Positions 55,439 to 63,721 of a stretch of DNA of 64,000 nt are shown here, one piece after another. How positions within the stretch are numbered: position 1 is the stretch's first letter; every line of letters starts with the position of its first letter. Both the position numbers and the translations under genes were made by a program. The stretch is taken from assembly GCA_045637805.1 (NCBI GenBank), contig JAZUAE010000012.1, positions 165,704-229,703 of the forward strand, in the 5' to 3' direction. The stretch is from CAKVLG01 sp045637805. GTDB taxonomy: Bacteria > Bacillota > Clostridia > Christensenellales > UBA1242. The notes under the pieces are model-generated. The model ran no database searches, was not told where the DNA came from, and saw only the letters and a list, made by a program, of their open reading frames with translations.

Positions 55439-57516
55439 TGAAAGTAAAATTACATAATAAAGTTGAGATATTTCAAGGCGATACTAAGATAACTTCATAT
55501 AATACAATGCTAAAAAGTGTGTATCAAGCTATAGCTGATTTGAAGGATTTTTCTTCTTATATTGCACTTGGTACAGGACAAGGAGAGTCGGTATTTGATA
55601 ACGAAAATCTTGAAGAGTATGTTAGCTCGTATGCTTTAACACTTGAAGAGAAGTCTTGCAATATTGACTCAAATGAAATGTTTGTAAAAAAATCTATTAC
55701 TTTTGGCGAAAATGAGTATAGCGGTCTTAAGTTTAGTGAGATAGGAATCACTGATACAGATGATGAAAACCCAACGATATATAATAGAATACTTATCAAG
55801 GACGAAGATGGTAATGTTTTAAGTGTAGAAAAACGCGAGGGTGAGGCTCTCACTATTAGGATAACAATATATCTTTCAGTGGACAATGATAGTAAAAGAT
55901 TTTTCACCCTCGGTGAAAATCCGCTACTGCTTCAGATGATGGGTGAGAGTGGGTCTCTTGATAAGAGTGTATATGCTATGCGTGGTATGTACGATGACGA
56001 CAATTCTAAATCTATTGAAAGGGTAGTTCCAGTTGGGTCACCAGTCAAATGTGAAATAAAAACGAATGGAAGTGCGGAAAGCGATTTTTCTTTTGATATA
56101 ATTGCAAGTCTAGGAACTGGGGAGACGCTTGAGGTTGTGTTTTTGTATGGCGGCAAAGCTGTGGCAAGAATGAATGTGTCTGAGTTTGGAACAACGAGTG
56201 AAGAAAGTTATAATTTCACAGTTGATGAAGATGGTTATCATGCTTTGAAAAAGAATTTTTTAGGATTTACATCTTTAACAGATTCAGAGACGAATGATGA
56301 GTGCACTATTGATGATTTTGAAGTTGTAAAAATAGCTCGTGGTTTGGGTGAGGTTGTAGCCGACATTGCGTCGTTTAATAATTACAAACCTACTGCGGAT
56401 AGCGACTTTACATTGTCTGCTGATGGTAAAAGCTTTATGATAGGTGTTGGTGAAGGAAATATGATAAACAATGTTTTTCTTGCGAGCAAAAACTCAATTA
56501 AAGCTCTTTCATACAATGCTTTGCATACAAATGCAAATAGGATAACAAAGTATTTTAATGGTGAACTATATGTTTTTGGTAAAGTTTTGCATAAATTTGA
56601 ATATTTTGATTTTATCAATGGTGGTGGAGTGAAAAGTATTGATACGGAGGAATTAGAAACTCATTATAATCTATCAACCCTTGTTGATTTTGATGTGGTA
56701 ATAAATAAAAATGGGCATTTACTTCTAGGCATGATTTTAACTCTTACTACAGGCGCAAATGTTGGCATTGTTGGAGTATTTGAAAGAAATGAGATAGGTG
56801 GTTGGGTATGTGTTGAATCAATTGAAACCTCTATTGACGGTGTTGGCAAGGTTGTCGGTTATGCAAAAGAATATGATGGCGAGGGTAGGATAATATTCTT
56901 CGCAAATGGCAACACAACAACTGAAAGTGTTTTTGAGACCGAGATTATCAGTGAAAGCGGCAGCGAAATCTTAGCAGATACAGATGTTGCATCAAGTGCG
57001 TTTTATGAATACATTTCGAGTATAGATTGTACAAAAGATTTTATAATTTTTTCACAAAGTAATAGTGGGAATAATAGCATGAAAGTTTTTGACCTTAAAA
57101 AGAAAGCATGGACGAGTTATCAAGCCAACTCAAAATTTCAAAATATTTATGACATTTCAAAAAATAGCAAGTATTTTGCGGAAAGGTCTTATGATAATCA
57201 ATATTTAAGACTGCTTTATCGCAAATATTATGACGACTTTGCTGAGTTTGAAAAGAGCATAGATTTTACAAAGAATGATGTTAAAAAAGTTATTTTTACA
57301 AATGACCTAATTGTATTTTTGATGTATTCACATGAGCGTGAAGATTATTATTTTGAAGCTTACACTTATGATGAAAGATATACAGTACTTAAAAATGAAA
57401 GCAGAGCAAATAAAACATTTTCATCAGTAGCAAGGTTTGTAGATTTTATAGGAGGCGGTGAGTTTGAGGGCGTAGAAGTAAAATTCAGCTTACGCTTAGC
57501 GCCACCAACGGTTTAG
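55438..57516 (+). CDS. Fibre-like phage tail protein
   Basis: A 692-residue protein. The N-terminus (VKLHNKVEIFQGDTKITSYN ... FSSYIALGTGQGES) resembles the start of tail-associated proteins with an immunoglobulin-like or phage-tail-collar-like domain; FGENEYSGLKFSEIGITDTD (about 92-111) is a motif seen in phage fibre attachment regions. The rest is a propeller-like series (NGELYVFGKVLHKFEYFDFI; KNGHLLLGMILTLTTGANVG; SSIDCTKDFIIFSQSNSGN). Starts in the TAATG overlap with the gene upstream and ends one base before the next. Host recognition is a plausible role but not shown. Confidence 0.65.
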   Translation: MKVKLHNKVEIFQGDTKITSYNTMLKSVYQAIADLKDFSSYIALGTGQGESVFDNENLEEYVSSYALTLEEKSCNIDSNEMFVKKSITFGENEYSGLKFSEIGITDTDDENPTIYNRILIKDEDGNVLSVEKREGEALTIRITIYLSVDNDSKRFFTLGENPLLLQMMGESGSLDKSVYAMRGMYDDDNSKSIERVVPVGSPVKCEIKTNGSAESDFSFDIIASLGTGETLEVVFLYGGKAVARMNVSEFGTTSEESYNFTVDEDGYHALKKNFLGFTSLTDSETNDECTIDDFEVVKIARGLGEVVADIASFNNYKPTADSDFTLSADGKSFMIGVGEGNMINNVFLASKNSIKALSYNALHTNANRITKYFNGELYVFGKVLHKFEYFDFINGGGVKSIDTEELETHYNLSTLVDFDVVINKNGHLLLGMILTLTTGANVGIVGVFERNEIGGWVCVESIETSIDGVGKVVGYAKEYDGEGRIIFFANGNTTTESVFETEIISESGSEILADTDVASSAFYEYISSIDCTKDFIIFSQSNSGNNSMKVFDLKKKAWTSYQANSKFQNIYDISKNSKYFAERSYDNQYLRLLYRKYYDDFAEFEKSIDFTKNDVKKVIFTNDLIVFLMYSHEREDYYFEAYTYDERYTVLKNESRANKTFSSVARFVDFIGGGEFEGVEVKFSLRLAPPTV

Positions 57517-57517
57517 T

Positions 57518-57772
57518 ATGAACTTTAATTCAAGAATTGCAAAGATAGGTAAAGGAAAATTTGTTAACGCTTATAAGGGTTCTAATGATGAGATTGTGAT
57601 TTACTTAAACAATAGAGGACTTGTGAAAAAGCGTTTAACTGATGATGAAAATGGGTTTAACTTATACCCAGAAGAATATGCAAGTTCAAGCAGTGAAATT
57701 ATAAAGCTTGCAGATGATGTTTATGTTGAAAGAATACAATCAAGTGTAAAGGTGAAAACAAGTGATATATAA
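57518..57772 (+). CDS. Small phage protein
   Basis: An 84-residue protein starting one base after the fibre gene. It begins NFNSRIAKIGKGKFVNAYKG, with alternating strands (EIVIYLNNRGLVKKRL, and IIKLADDVYVERIQS), possibly a small beta domain. No known family. It overlaps the next tiny frame by 11 bases. Confidence 0.55.
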   Translation: MNFNSRIAKIGKGKFVNAYKGSNDEIVIYLNNRGLVKKRLTDDENGFNLYPEEYASSSSEIIKLADDVYVERIQSSVKVKTSDI

Positions 57773-57869
57773 AATTGAAAGATTTAAGAAAAACGCAAAA
57801 ACGTACTTAAACGACTTGGAATTTAATGTAAAACTGGGCAAAAATCTCAGTAAAAATAAAATTATTTAA
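57762..57869 (+). CDS. Tiny basic phage protein, possible
   Basis: A 35-codon frame with GTG start, preceded by AGGTGA at the right distance and overlapping the previous stop. The product is very basic (YKIERFKKNAKTYLNDLEF, KLGKNLSKNKII). It fills the only gap in an otherwise gap-free operon, which is the main reason to accept it. Confidence 0.4.
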   Translation: MIYKIERFKKNAKTYLNDLEFNVKLGKNLSKNKII

Positions 57870-57885
57870 CTTTTAGGAGAAAGAA

Positions 57886-58773
57886 ATGTTAGATTATAAA
57901 GATAAAGACAAAGAAAATGAAGAAAAAGAAGATCCTGTTAAGGTGCTTGAAGAAATTGAAAACAAATATTCGAGCATGGATTACGTTGATGCGCCAGAAA
58001 GTTTGGGGCTTGAAAAACGAGAGTTTAAAGATATGAGTGATGATGAACTTTTAGCCGAGGTGACAAAAAAGGTCGGAAATAAAGAAGATGGCATAAAAGA
58101 AATTGACGACAATTATTCTAAAAAGATAAAAGCATTAGAAGACTCTAGCGTGACTATTGTGGACAATTCAAAAGTTAATGAAGAAAAAATAAACAAGGCT
58201 TATGACATGTCAAGTAAAAATATGTCAGACGATGCGTTAAAGCGTGGTCTTGCAAGGTCGTCAATCATAATCGGGCAGATTGCAGGGATTGAAAATGAAA
58301 GAGCAAAAGAGCTCACCCTAGAAATGAAAAGTGTAAACGAGAAATTAGAGACTGTGGAAAAGGACATTGCTGGATTATATGCAGCAAAAGAGGAAGCTTT
58401 AGATGCGTTTGATATTAAGTATGCAAAATCTATCGAGGAAGCATTAGCTACTAAAAAAGAGGAACTAGAAAAACAAAGACAAGAAGTGATAGAGTTTAAC
58501 AACAAAGTGGACGAGCTTGAAGCTGAATATAAATTGTCACTCGATAAACAAAAGCAGGCAAAAGCTAAAAGCAATATTGAAACAAAAGCAAAGTATGGAT
58601 ATACGTCTGATGAACTAAAGATGGCTGAAGAGAAGTATGATTACATGATTGAATATTTGAACAAAATGAGTAAGGCAGATGCTTTAAATTTATTACTTTC
58701 AGATGAGAAAATTCAGTCACTCCTTGGCGAGAAGTTTATGGCCGTATATGCATACACAAGAAATCGTACATAA
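57886..58773 (+). CDS. Coiled-coil virion protein
   Basis: A 295-residue, highly charged helical protein. Acidic start (YKDKDKENEEKEDPVKVLEE), then KNMSDDALKRGLARSSIIIG (about 107-126), a motif seen in structural proteins of related phages, then a long coiled coil (about 130-250: ERAKELTLEMKSVNEKLETV; AKSIEEALATKKEELEKQRQ; FNNKVDELEAEYKLSLDKQK) and a C-terminal helical domain. Its position at the end of the virion genes would suit an internal core, ejection or tape-measure-like protein. AGGAGAAAGAAATG gives a strong start. Confidence 0.65.
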   Translation: MLDYKDKDKENEEKEDPVKVLEEIENKYSSMDYVDAPESLGLEKREFKDMSDDELLAEVTKKVGNKEDGIKEIDDNYSKKIKALEDSSVTIVDNSKVNEEKINKAYDMSSKNMSDDALKRGLARSSIIIGQIAGIENERAKELTLEMKSVNEKLETVEKDIAGLYAAKEEALDAFDIKYAKSIEEALATKKEELEKQRQEVIEFNNKVDELEAEYKLSLDKQKQAKAKSNIETKAKYGYTSDELKMAEEKYDYMIEYLNKMSKADALNLLLSDEKIQSLLGEKFMAVYAYTRNRT

Positions 58774-58785
58774 AAAGGAGGGTAT

Positions 58786-59337
58786 ATGGCAAATTTAGTG
58801 GCTAGAATGAAGACTTATAATTTTTGGATAAGTTTAGTCAGTGCAATAATTTTAGTTCTAAGAATAGTTGGAGACAAATTCAACTTTTTTGTAGATGCGA
58901 CACTTATTATGGATATAACTACAGGCCTATGTGGAATATTTGTGGTACTAGGTATCATATCTGCTCCAGCAGGCAAAAAGGAGGAAATAGCTATGGAAGC
59001 AAATACGCAAAATGCAATCGGAAGATTTGAACAAATTTTAGTGGACAATGCCGAAAAAACAAATGAATCAATAGAGGAAATTATAGAAGATACTGCTGAA
59101 GAAAACATTGCAGAGAGTAAAGAAGAAATTGAAATAAAATTTGAAAATGAAACCGAGAATGTAGAAAACGTGGAAATTTTGGAAGAAAAAATACAACAAG
59201 AAAATGAAATTGACCAAAATGAAGTTGAAAGAGCAGTTGATGTGATTGCTGAAAATGCTAAAGAAAATACAGTAAACGCAAAAACTGAAATCGCAGAAAT
59301 ATTAACAATATTAATTGATAAAATAAATAGTTTATAA
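58786..59337 (+). CDS. Phage holin with a long acidic tail
   Basis: A 183-residue protein. The first ~70 residues match a phi LC3-type holin: ARMKTYNFWISLVSAIILVL with helix 1 (about 12-29), then a loop and helix 2 (DITTGLCGIFVVLGIISAPA, about 43-62). Holins form membrane lesions that free the lytic enzyme. The remaining ~110 residues are a highly acidic helical tail (ENIAESKEEIEIKFENETEN) not normally found in this family; it ends IAEILTILIDKINSL. No endolysin gene is next to it or elsewhere in the window. AAAGGAGGG is the ribosome site; a terminator follows. Confidence 0.8.
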   Translation: MANLVARMKTYNFWISLVSAIILVLRIVGDKFNFFVDATLIMDITTGLCGIFVVLGIISAPAGKKEEIAMEANTQNAIGRFEQILVDNAEKTNESIEEIIEDTAEENIAESKEEIEIKFENETENVENVEILEEKIQQENEIDQNEVERAVDVIAENAKENTVNAKTEIAEILTILIDKINSL

Positions 59338-59374
59338 CAAAAAAGCCTAGATAAAGTGTCTAGGCTTTTTTGTT
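59338..59374 (+). terminator. Terminator at the end of the phage-derived operon
   Basis: AAAAAAGCCTAGA-TAAAGTG-TCTAGGCTTTTTTG: strong GC stem with T tract. Confidence 0.9.
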
Positions 59375-59421
59375 TGACATAGTAATAGCTCTTTTATTAA
59401 AATAATAAAAGGAGTAAAGTT

Positions 59422-60159
59422 ATGAATATTGTTCAAATCCAAGACAATGAAAAGAATATAAAAATTTATGAATCGGAAAACGCAAACAATGTGTTAATTG
59501 CTATCCATGGTTTTACAAGTAGCCTAGAAAGTCCGATTATAACTATGCTTGGCGAAAGTTTAACAAAACAAAGGTGCACAGTTTTGGCTTTTGATCTTCC
59601 ACGTCACGGAAAATTGAAAAGTAATAAACCATTAGATCTTTATGAGTGTTTTGATATGCTTTGCTATATTGAAAACTTTGCCCGTGATAAATACAATCTT
59701 CCAGTTTCATACTTTGCGACAAGTTTTGGTGGTTATTTGCTTTTAAATCATTTACACAAAAATAACGAAAAATATAATAAAATTATACTTAGAGCTCCAG
59801 CTGTTTTTATGTCAGAAATTTTAGAAGAGGAAATTTTAAAAGAGAATGGTTGTTCTTGTAAGGATTTAAATAATGATGTATTAAATTTGGGTTACGAAAA
59901 ACCCCTTTTTATAGATAAAAAATTTTTAGATGATTTAAAACAAAAAACGCTTTCAGATTTCAAGTGTGAAAACTTTTTGCATATATTTCAAGGCAAAAAA
60001 GATGACGTTGTAGATTTTATGAAAAATGAAGAGTTTTTTAGAAAATATACTAAAGAAAACTATAAGTTTTATTATTTTGAAAATGCAGACCATAGATTTA
60101 AAAAACCTGGCGAGTTAGAACAGATAGTAGAAATAGTGGTGAGTTTGCTTATCAATTAA
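59422..60159 (+). CDS. Alpha/beta hydrolase (serine hydrolase)
   Basis: A 245-residue alpha/beta hydrolase. Oxyanion-hole strand VLIAIHGFTSS (about 24-34), AFDLPRHGKLKS (about 57-68), nucleophile elbow YFATSFGGYLLL with Ser101 in A-T-S-F-G rather than the usual G-x-S-x-G, a cap region, acid candidate in FQGKKDDVVDF (about 197-207) and His in ENADHRFKKPGE near the end. The triad seems complete. Substrate unknown; probably an esterase or lipid/peptide hydrolase. AAAGGAG ribosome site and a weak promoter (TTGACA ~59373, 17 bases, TTAAAATAAT) lie upstream; the gene is separate from the phage operon. A terminator follows. Confidence 0.85.
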   Translation: MNIVQIQDNEKNIKIYESENANNVLIAIHGFTSSLESPIITMLGESLTKQRCTVLAFDLPRHGKLKSNKPLDLYECFDMLCYIENFARDKYNLPVSYFATSFGGYLLLNHLHKNNEKYNKIILRAPAVFMSEILEEEILKENGCSCKDLNNDVLNLGYEKPLFIDKKFLDDLKQKTLSDFKCENFLHIFQGKKDDVVDFMKNEEFFRKYTKENYKFYYFENADHRFKKPGELEQIVEIVVSLLIN

Positions 60160-60162
60160 GAA

Positions 60163-60193
60163 ATCGTCCCATTTATGGGACGTTTATTTTTTG
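60163..60193 (+). terminator. Terminator after the hydrolase gene
   Basis: CGTCCCA-TTTA-TGGGACG followed by TTTATTTTTT. Confidence 0.85.
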
Positions 60194-60203
60194 CTTAAAA
60201 CAG

Positions 60204-60232
60204 TTGTAATTTTTACAAATTTGTTGTATAAT
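60204..60232 (+). promoter_or_regulatory. Promoter of the membrane protein-RNase J-trmR operon
   Basis: TTGTAA (60204-60209), 17 bases, TATAAT (60227-60232). Confidence 0.7.
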
Positions 60233-60283
60233 GATTAGAATAAAAAACTTTTGTTATGAATAGAAAAAGGAAATAGGTAAATT

Positions 60284-61183
60284 ATGTTATATAAGAATTC
60301 TATTAAATTACTTACCTCAACTTTTGGGCTTGTATGGAAACAACTTGTTTACTCGCTTATTTGTCTTGCAGTTGGTTTGCTTTCTGCATACTTGTTTTTG
60401 CAACCAGTAATAGATTGCTTAACAAATGCTGGCTGGATTAAAGAGTTTACAAGTATATTTGAAACGGTTTATACAAACTTTTCAGAGATCGGCGTTGTGG
60501 TGGAGAACACTTTTGTTCATTTTTTAAAAATTATAACTGACAATTTTGCATCGCTCTGGGGATATTTTCTTGGAATGTTTATAGTTTCAGTAATGATTCC
60601 ATCAATCATGCTCAATTATTCTCAGTATGTTTTGTGCAAAGTTTCAGGCGATCAAATGAGTAGTTTGATGCAATCAGGCTATACAAAAACGGTTTTTGAA
60701 AGCTTTAAACAAGGATTTTTATATGCGCTTGCTAAATTTATATACGACTTACCATTTGCAATAGTTAAGTTTGGCATAATTTGTATTTATGTCAAGTTTG
60801 CGACAAATTTAGTTATGACCATAGTGTTGTTGTCGCTCATGTCACTCTTGTTTCTTGCTATTGAGGCATTGCGTATTACAATATTTAGCTGTTTTGCAGG
60901 TTACACAATTGATACGGGTAAAAACCCATTCAAAGGTTTCTTCAAGAGTGTTGGTGTTCTCGGCAAATCATTTGGAAGAGTGTTTTCAAACGCAGTAGCG
61001 GTAATTTTAACAATTATCTTTATCAATTCATTCATCGGTTTATTCACAGTGCTTTCAGGATTACTAATTACAGTGCCTGCTAGCATGGTATTTTGTGCTA
61101 TTTTCTACCAAGTCGTATTCTATAGCGTGCAAGGTAAAAGATATTATTTAACAAACACATTGATTGTAAATCCAATCAATTAA
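60284..61183 (+). CDS. Polytopic membrane protein
   Basis: A 299-residue protein with about six membrane segments (LVYSLICLAVGLLSAYLFLQ; SLWGYFLGMFIVSVMIPSIM; LPFAIVKFGIICIYV; LVMTIVLLSLMSLLFLAI; VFSNAVAVILTIIFINSFIG; VPASMVFCAIFYQVVFYSV) and few charged loops. I cannot name the family; the pattern with an F..L.KS.......F...... repeat in the C-terminal half recalls membrane proteins of the DUF975/YIP style. It is the first gene of an operon with RNase J, 21 bases upstream of it. AAAGGAAATAGGT precedes the ATG. Confidence 0.7.
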   Translation: MLYKNSIKLLTSTFGLVWKQLVYSLICLAVGLLSAYLFLQPVIDCLTNAGWIKEFTSIFETVYTNFSEIGVVVENTFVHFLKIITDNFASLWGYFLGMFIVSVMIPSIMLNYSQYVLCKVSGDQMSSLMQSGYTKTVFESFKQGFLYALAKFIYDLPFAIVKFGIICIYVKFATNLVMTIVLLSLMSLLFLAIEALRITIFSCFAGYTIDTGKNPFKGFFKSVGVLGKSFGRVFSNAVAVILTIIFINSFIGLFTVLSGLLITVPASMVFCAIFYQVVFYSVQGKRYYLTNTLIVNPIN

Positions 61184-61204
61184 AAATTATAAGGAAAGGT
61201 ATTT

Positions 61205-63124
61205 ATGACAGAATTAACAAACTTACAAAAAGCCCGCTTAGAGAAAAAGCAGGCGCAAAATGTTTCTATGGACAGAATTGATAAATTCTTGTCTACGCCA
61301 GTGAAAAAGACGCCGACAATCGATGCGTCATCTGGCAGAGTAAAGAAAAGAGTATTCTCAGAGAATACTCCAACTACAGGTGTAGCAAGTGCAGGCGCAC
61401 CAAAAGCCAAAACAGCAAAAACTAAAACAGCAAAGACTGATGAAAGTCTAAAAGTTGCAGGCGACGTAAAAGTTAAAGCCGGTTCAGTAAAGATTGTATT
61501 CCTTGGCGGTATAGGTGAAATCGGAAAGAATATTACAGCCGTGGAGTATGGTAATGATATCGTGCTTATCGACTGTGGTTTGGCTTTCCCAAGCGAGGAT
61601 ATGCCGGGCATTGATTTGGTTATCCCTGATTTTACATACTTAAAAAACAACGCGGATAAAATTCGTGGTATTTGTGTAACTCATGGTCATGAGGACCACA
61701 TCGGCTCTCTTCCATACTTACTTCGCGATATAAAGGTGCCAGTATATGGTAGCCACTTGGCTTTAGCGCTTCTTGACAATAAACTTCGCGAGCATAAGAT
61801 TACTGGCGTACCTATGGGAATTGTTCGCGGTAGACAAGTGATTAAGCTTGGAGCTATGAGCATTGAGTTTGTCACAGTGAACCACTCGATCCCTGGTGCT
61901 TTTGCGCTTTCAATCACAACACCTGCAGGTATAATTTTCCACACAGGTGACTTTAAGATTGACCATGAGCCTATCGATGGCAACATGATTGATCTTCCAC
62001 GCATTGCAGAGATAGGACGCAAGGGCGTGCTTCTTCTCATGTGTGAAAGTACAAACGTTGAGCGTGAGGGTTATACACCATCTGAGCGTTCTATCGGTTT
62101 AAAACTTGATAGAGTGTTTATGGAAAATGCGGATAGGAGATTGTTTGTTGCAACCTTTGCAAGTAACATCTTCCGTTTGCAGCAAATAATCGAACTTGCT
62201 ATTAAATATAATAGACGCGTTGCCGTTGTCGGACGCAGTATGATAAATAACATTGAAACTGGAAACAAAATAGGCCTCTTTAAGTTTGACAAGAGCGTAT
62301 TTATTGACATAGAGAAAATCGGAATGCTTGAAGATAAGAATGTTTTAGTTCTTTCAACAGGAAGCCAGGGTGAGCCTACAAGTGCAATGAGCAGACTCGC
62401 TAGTGGCGATTTTGCAAAGGTTGAGATAGGCGACAATGACACAGTTATCTTGTCATCATCTCCAATCCCAGGCAATGAAAACATGGTAAATAGAGTTATC
62501 AACAATCTATACCGTAAAGGTGCGAAAGTTATTCATGAAAATGTACACGCATCTGGCCACGCTTGCATGGAAGAGATTAAAGTTGTACACGCACTTTTAA
62601 AACCAAAATTTTTCATGCCAGTTCATGGTGAGTATAGACACTTAAAAGAGCACTGTATGCTTGCTGAAAAACTTGGCATGGATAAGAGAAATATGCTTAT
62701 TCCTGAAATCGGTATGGCTGTCGAAGTTAATAAACAACATATCTTGCCTCGTGGCGTTGTTCCTGCAGGTGAAATGCTTGTTGACGGACTTGGCATAGGC
62801 GAGGTTGGCAGCAACGTGCTTAAGGATAGAAAACTCTTAAGTGAAGATGGATTAGCTATTGCAGTAATAGCTGTTTCTAGTGAAACGGGTGCTCCTACAG
62901 CCGACCCATACTTAATCACTCGTGGTTTTGCATATAACGGTGAAGTGGAAGAGCTTTGCGAGGAAGGAAAAGCGGTTATACTTGACACATTAGCAACCAT
63001 AAAAATTAACGAGCTTGACGACTGGCAAGAGGTTAGAAATATAATCCGTAAGCCACTTAGAAACTTCTTCTATAAAAAGACAAAGCGTACACCTATGATT
63101 TTAACAGTCGTATTTAAGGTGTAG
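61205..63124 (+). CDS. rnj: Ribonuclease J with a basic N-terminal extension
   Basis: A 639-residue metallo-beta-lactamase/beta-CASP ribonuclease that matures and degrades RNA with 5'-exo and endo activity. Residues about 1-95 are an unusual Lys/Ala/Thr-rich, probably disordered extension (KAKTAKTKTAKTDESLK). The catalytic core then starts KIVFLGGIGEIGKN. Zinc ligands are present: THGHEDHIG (about 158-166), HTGDFKID (around 245-252), and later HASGHA (about 456-461) and PVHGEYRHL (about 475-483) of the beta-CASP part. The C-terminal domain ends KPLRNFFYKKTKRTPMILTV. RNase J is usually about 555 residues. AAGGAAAGG supports the start; the next gene follows one base after the stop. Confidence 0.95.
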   Translation: MTELTNLQKARLEKKQAQNVSMDRIDKFLSTPVKKTPTIDASSGRVKKRVFSENTPTTGVASAGAPKAKTAKTKTAKTDESLKVAGDVKVKAGSVKIVFLGGIGEIGKNITAVEYGNDIVLIDCGLAFPSEDMPGIDLVIPDFTYLKNNADKIRGICVTHGHEDHIGSLPYLLRDIKVPVYGSHLALALLDNKLREHKITGVPMGIVRGRQVIKLGAMSIEFVTVNHSIPGAFALSITTPAGIIFHTGDFKIDHEPIDGNMIDLPRIAEIGRKGVLLLMCESTNVEREGYTPSERSIGLKLDRVFMENADRRLFVATFASNIFRLQQIIELAIKYNRRVAVVGRSMINNIETGNKIGLFKFDKSVFIDIEKIGMLEDKNVLVLSTGSQGEPTSAMSRLASGDFAKVEIGDNDTVILSSSPIPGNENMVNRVINNLYRKGAKVIHENVHASGHACMEEIKVVHALLKPKFFMPVHGEYRHLKEHCMLAEKLGMDKRNMLIPEIGMAVEVNKQHILPRGVVPAGEMLVDGLGIGEVGSNVLKDRKLLSEDGLAIAVIAVSSETGAPTADPYLITRGFAYNGEVEELCEEGKAVILDTLATIKINELDDWQEVRNIIRKPLRNFFYKKTKRTPMILTVVFKV

Positions 63125-63125
63125 T

Positions 63126-63719
63126 ATGGCAGAAGATTTGCACGCATACGGCGTAGCGTTCGGAGTCCCAGTACTGCGTGACGCAAGCCATAAGATGCTT
63201 GAAGAATTAGTAAAAAAATATAACCCGACTGAAATCTTGGAGATAGGTACAGCAATCGGGTATAGCGGAATAACGATGCTAAAAAACTCTAATGCAAACC
63301 TCACAACCATTGAGCTAATGGAAGGAAGTTTTCTAAAAGCCAAGGAAAATTTTGAGGCAGAGGGCTTTTCTGGCAGAGTAAACGCCATACATGGCGACTG
63401 CAATATTGTACTAACTGAGATGATTTGTGACGATAACAATCTAGGCAAGTTTGACTTTGTGTTTTTAGATGGGCCAAAGGGACAGTATATAAAGATGCTT
63501 GACTGCTTACTTTTGCTTTTAAAGAGTGGCGGCGTGCTTGTTGCAGACAATGTGCTTTTCAGGGGATACGTGCAAGGCGGCGTAAAATACCCAAGAAGAT
63601 TTAAAACTATAGTAAAGAGACTTGGCGAATTTATAGAGACATGCAAATCGCATGATGAATTGGAGTTTATTGAACTCGACGAATCAGACGATGGCATGCT
63701 CATTGCAAAAAAGAGGTAG
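63126..63719 (+). CDS. trmR: tRNA 5-hydroxyuridine methyltransferase, TrmR-type O-methyltransferase
   Basis: A 197-residue SAM-dependent O-methyltransferase of the family-3 type: helix HAYGVAFGVPVLRDASHKML, then motif I ILEIGTAIGYSGI (about 36-48), acidic TTIELMEGSFLKAKENF (about 58-74), the metal/substrate motif FVFLDGPKGQY (about 115-125) and VADNVLFRGYVQGG (about 142-155). TrmR makes 5-methoxyuridine at position 34 of tRNA from 5-hydroxyuridine. The neighbour downstream is a U32 peptidase, as in the Bacillus yrrM-yrrN-yrrO locus, where the U32 proteins make the hydroxyuridine. The start lies one base after the RNase J stop, so the three genes are coupled. Confidence 0.88.
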   Translation: MAEDLHAYGVAFGVPVLRDASHKMLEELVKKYNPTEILEIGTAIGYSGITMLKNSNANLTTIELMEGSFLKAKENFEAEGFSGRVNAIHGDCNIVLTEMICDDNNLGKFDFVFLDGPKGQYIKMLDCLLLLLKSGGVLVADNVLFRGYVQGGVKYPRRFKTIVKRLGEFIETCKSHDELEFIELDESDDGMLIAKKR

Positions 63720-63721
63720 AT

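Noticed and set aside
43086..59337. TAG recoding in the phage-derived genes
   Set aside because: Several of these genes end in TAG at the expected family length and directly before the next start, so TAG acts as a stop.
42647..59430. att sites flanking the phage cluster
   Set aside because: No tRNA gene and no direct repeat longer than chance found at both outer ends; the 18-base repeat has one copy inside a virion gene.
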